DNA of 52,191 bases from the NCBI GenBank assembly GCA_027490915.1, contig JAIXXG010000017.1, positions 1 through 52,191 of the forward strand, read 5' to 3'. Below, piece by piece: positions 50,447 to 52,191 of this stretch (position 1 is the stretch's first letter; each line of letters begins with the position of its first letter). The stretch is from Microbacteriaceae bacterium (GTDB taxonomy: Bacteria > Actinomycetota > Actinomycetes > Actinomycetales > Microbacteriaceae). Below the pieces are notes generated by a model that saw only the letters and a list, made by a program, of their open reading frames with translations, did no database searches and had not been told where the DNA came from. Both the position numbers and the translations under genes were made by a program.

Positions 50447-51235
50447 TCAGTCTACGGGGGCCGCCTCGAACCAGGTTCCGACCGGCTCGCCCGCGAGGGC
50501 CTGCGCGACCCGATCGGTCGAGGTCAGCACGACGGGCACGCCCTGCCCGACCGCGAGCTTGGCGGCGGCGATCTTGGTGCTCGCTCCCCCGGTGCCCACG
50601 CCGGCGGAGCCGATCGAGCCGATCTCGACCCGGGCGAGGTCGTCGTCGTGCGGCACGACGGCGATGCGCTCGGCGCCCGGCTCGTGCGGAGGCTTCGTGT
50701 AGAGCGCGTCGACGTCGCTCAGCAGCACGAGCAGGTCGGCGCCGATGAGCTCGCTCACGAGCGCGGCGAGACGGTCGTTGTCGCCGAAGCGGATCTCCTG
50801 CGTCGCGACGGTGTCGTTCTCGTTGACGATGATCAGGATGCGCAGGCCGAGCAGGCGCTCCATGGCGCGCTGCGCGTTGCTGCGCGGAGTCGCGTGCTCG
50901 AGGTCGCCCGCGGTCAGCAGCACCTGGCCGGCGACGATGCCGTACCGGTCGAGGCTCTCCTGATACCGGTAGATGAGCACGTTCTGACCGACCGCGGCGG
51001 CGGCCTGCTGCGTCGCGAGGTCGGTCGGGCGCTGGTCGAGCTTGAGGTACGGGATGCCCGTCGCGATGGCCCCGGACGACACCAGCACGACCTCCTGCCC
51101 GCGGGCGTGCGCTGCCGCGAGGGCATCCACGAGCGGACCGATCTGCCCCACGTTGGGGCCGCTGATCGACGACGAGCCGACCTTCACCACGATGCGCTTG
51201 GCGTTCAGCACCTGCGTGCGCGTGCTCTCAGTCAT
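50447..51235 (-). CDS. proB: Glutamate 5-kinase, short form without PUA domain
   Basis: This 262-aa kinase phosphorylates glutamate for proline synthesis. The amino-acid-kinase fold is shown by [13 protein letters not shown] (about 14-26), [12 protein letters not shown] (about 50-61), the INENDTV-like [25 protein letters not shown] block near 142-166 and [17 protein letters not shown] near 215-231. It ends after this domain; the C-terminal PUA domain of the E. coli enzyme is absent. ATG lies within the obgE end (8-bp overlap). Confidence 0.95.
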   Translation of the reverse strand: MTESTRTQVLNAKRIVVKVGSSSISGPNVGQIGPLVDALAAAHARGQEVVLVSSGAIATGIPYLKLDQRPTDLATQQAAAAVGQNVLIYRYQESLDRYGIVAGQVLLTAGDLEHATPRSNAQRAMERLLGLRILIIVNENDTVATQEIRFGDNDRLAALVSELIGADLLVLLSDVDALYTKPPHEPGAERIAVVPHDDDLARVEIGSIGSAGVGTGGASTKIAAAKLAVGQGVPVVLTSTDRVAQALAGEPVGTWFEAAPVD

Positions 51236-52191
51236 CGCCCTCCTCGGCGTGCTGCCGACCGCCGTCGGCCCCCTCCTCCTCCAGCCAGCCGCGCGCATCG
51301 CGCTCGGCGAGACGCTCGGCCTCGAGCTCGGCGCGCGCGGCGGCCTTGGCGTCCATGCGCTCGTGGTAGCTCTGGCGACGCTGCGCGGTCGAGGGGCGCG
51401 AGGTCGCATCCAGCCGCGGATCGGTGCCGCGCGGCGCGGTCAGCAGCTCGGCTGCGCTCGTGAGCGTGGGCTCCCAGTCGAATACCACGCCGTCGCCGGG
51501 CCCGATGATGACGGTGGCGCCGGCCTCGGCTCCGGCCGCGAACAGGCCGTCCTCGACGCCGAGCTTCGCGAGCCGGTCGGCGAGGTAGCCGACGGCCTCG
51601 TCGTTGCGGAAATCGGTCTGGTGCACCCAGCGCTCGGGCTTCGCGCCGATGATGCGGTACAGCGGGCCGTCGCTGCCGCCCTCGACGACGATGCGGAACT
51701 CCTGGGTGTCGACCGGCTTCGGCCGCAGCACGATGCGCTCGCGCACGACGGCCTCGGCCGCCTTCGCCGCGCGGTCGGCCTCGACCAGCTCGGCGAGCGC
51801 GAACGTCAGGGCGCGCAGGCCTTCGCGGCTGACGGCGCTGATCTCGAACACCCGGTAGCCGCGGGATTCGAGCTCGGGCCGCACGAGGGCAGCGAGGTCG
51901 CGCGCCTCCGGCACGTCGACCTTGTTGAGGGCGATGAGCTGCGGGCGCTCCAGCAGAGGCAGCTGCCCCTCGGGCACCGGGTAGGCCGCGAGCTCGCCGA
52001 GGATGACATCGAGGTCGCTGATCGGGTCGCGCCCCGGCTCGAGCGTGGCGCAGTCGAGCACGTGCAGCAGGGCGCTGCAGCGTTCGACGTGCCGGAGGAA
52101 TTCGAGCCCGAGGCCCTTGCCCTCGCTTGCGCCCTCGATGAGCCCCGGAACGTCGGCGACGGTGAAGCGCGACTCGCCCGACTCGACGACG
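51228..52191 (-). CDS. obgE: GTPase ObgE, N-terminus beyond window edge
   Basis: The visible 320 residues cover the GTPase domain from the G3 motif [17 protein letters not shown]4 [13 protein letters not shown] and G5 ISAVSREGL, then the Obg C-terminal domain ([50 protein letters not shown]) and a charged tail rich in Arg, Glu and Ala. The Obg glycine-rich N-domain and P-loop lie outside. ObgE acts in ribosome assembly and stress control. obgE-proB-proA is a usual actinobacterial order. Confidence 0.95.
   Translation of the reverse strand, partial: VVESGESRFTVADVPGLIEGASEGKGLGLEFLRHVERCSALLHVLDCATLEPGRDPISDLDVILGELAAYPVPEGQLPLLERPQLIALNKVDVPEARDLAALVRPELESRGYRVFEISAVSREGLRALTFALAELVEADRAAKAAEAVVRERIVLRPKPVDTQEFRIVVEGGSDGPLYRIIGAKPERWVHQTDFRNDEAVGYLADRLAKLGVEDGLFAAGAEAGATVIIGPGDGVVFDWEPTLTSAAELLTAPRGTDPRLDATSRPSTAQRRQSYHERMDAKAAARAELEAERLAERDARGWLEEEGADGGRQHAEEGDD

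Overview
The window is about 52 kb of very G+C-rich chromosomal DNA (roughly 70% by eye) from an actinomycete, most likely a member of the Microbacteriaceae. Supporting points are heavy use of GTG starts and 4-bp stop/start overlaps, the order obgE-proB-proA-nadD-rsfS, an undivided cydABDC operon, a class F-type sortase beside an RskA-like anti-sigma factor, and many genes whose -10 box lies only 6-7 nt before the start codon (leaderless style). I see no insertion sequence, prophage, CRISPR array or plasmid function. No gap between genes exceeds about 240 bases.

Layout. 1-3252: an operon of four tandem paralogous four-cysteine lipoproteins followed by a membrane protein. 3293-8993: a GNAT enzyme, rpsO, a YhhN-type membrane protein, HsmA, a GT61-like protein, an MDR oxidoreductase, a PNPOx-fold protein and HdeD. 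9036-12644: ECF sigma factor, anti-sigma factor, sortase, DUF4397 surface protein and a zinc-ribbon membrane protein. 12839-18340: a membrane protein, PrsW, Ada-AlkA fusion and aspartase. 18397-24301: cydABDC (bd oxidase and its maturation exporter). 24472-28337: DedA and an OpuC-type osmoprotectant importer. 28517-30928: TetR regulator, an App1/DUF2183 protein and a small protein behind a LexA box. 30980-34188: a two-component system and two small exported paralogues. 34260-45684: phosphotransferase, a small membrane protein with a structured leader, GH3 enzyme, MFS exporter, LLM flavoenzyme, pdxH with two membrane partners, and a PLP decarboxylase. 45805-52191: tRNA-Ala, a zinc-ribbon protein, rsfS, a proline-rich protein, nadD, a small His-tailed protein, proA, proB and the 3' part of obgE.

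The most interesting material is regulatory. (1) A palindrome TGAGAG-N2-CTCTCA occurs three times, only around the two-component system: before the kinase gene and before each of the two small exported proteins. This looks like a complete local regulon of undescribed function. (2) An identical 17-base DosR/DevR-like element lies before cydA and before the PNPOx gene, with the same spacing to a -10 box, and a close relative lies between yhhN and hsmA, suggesting a hypoxia or redox response. (3) A perfect LexA box drives an unrecognised 146-aa protein. (4) The four tandem lipoproteins share four cysteines and appear to be an undescribed family. (5) cydD seems to start at CTG, overlapping the cydB stop.
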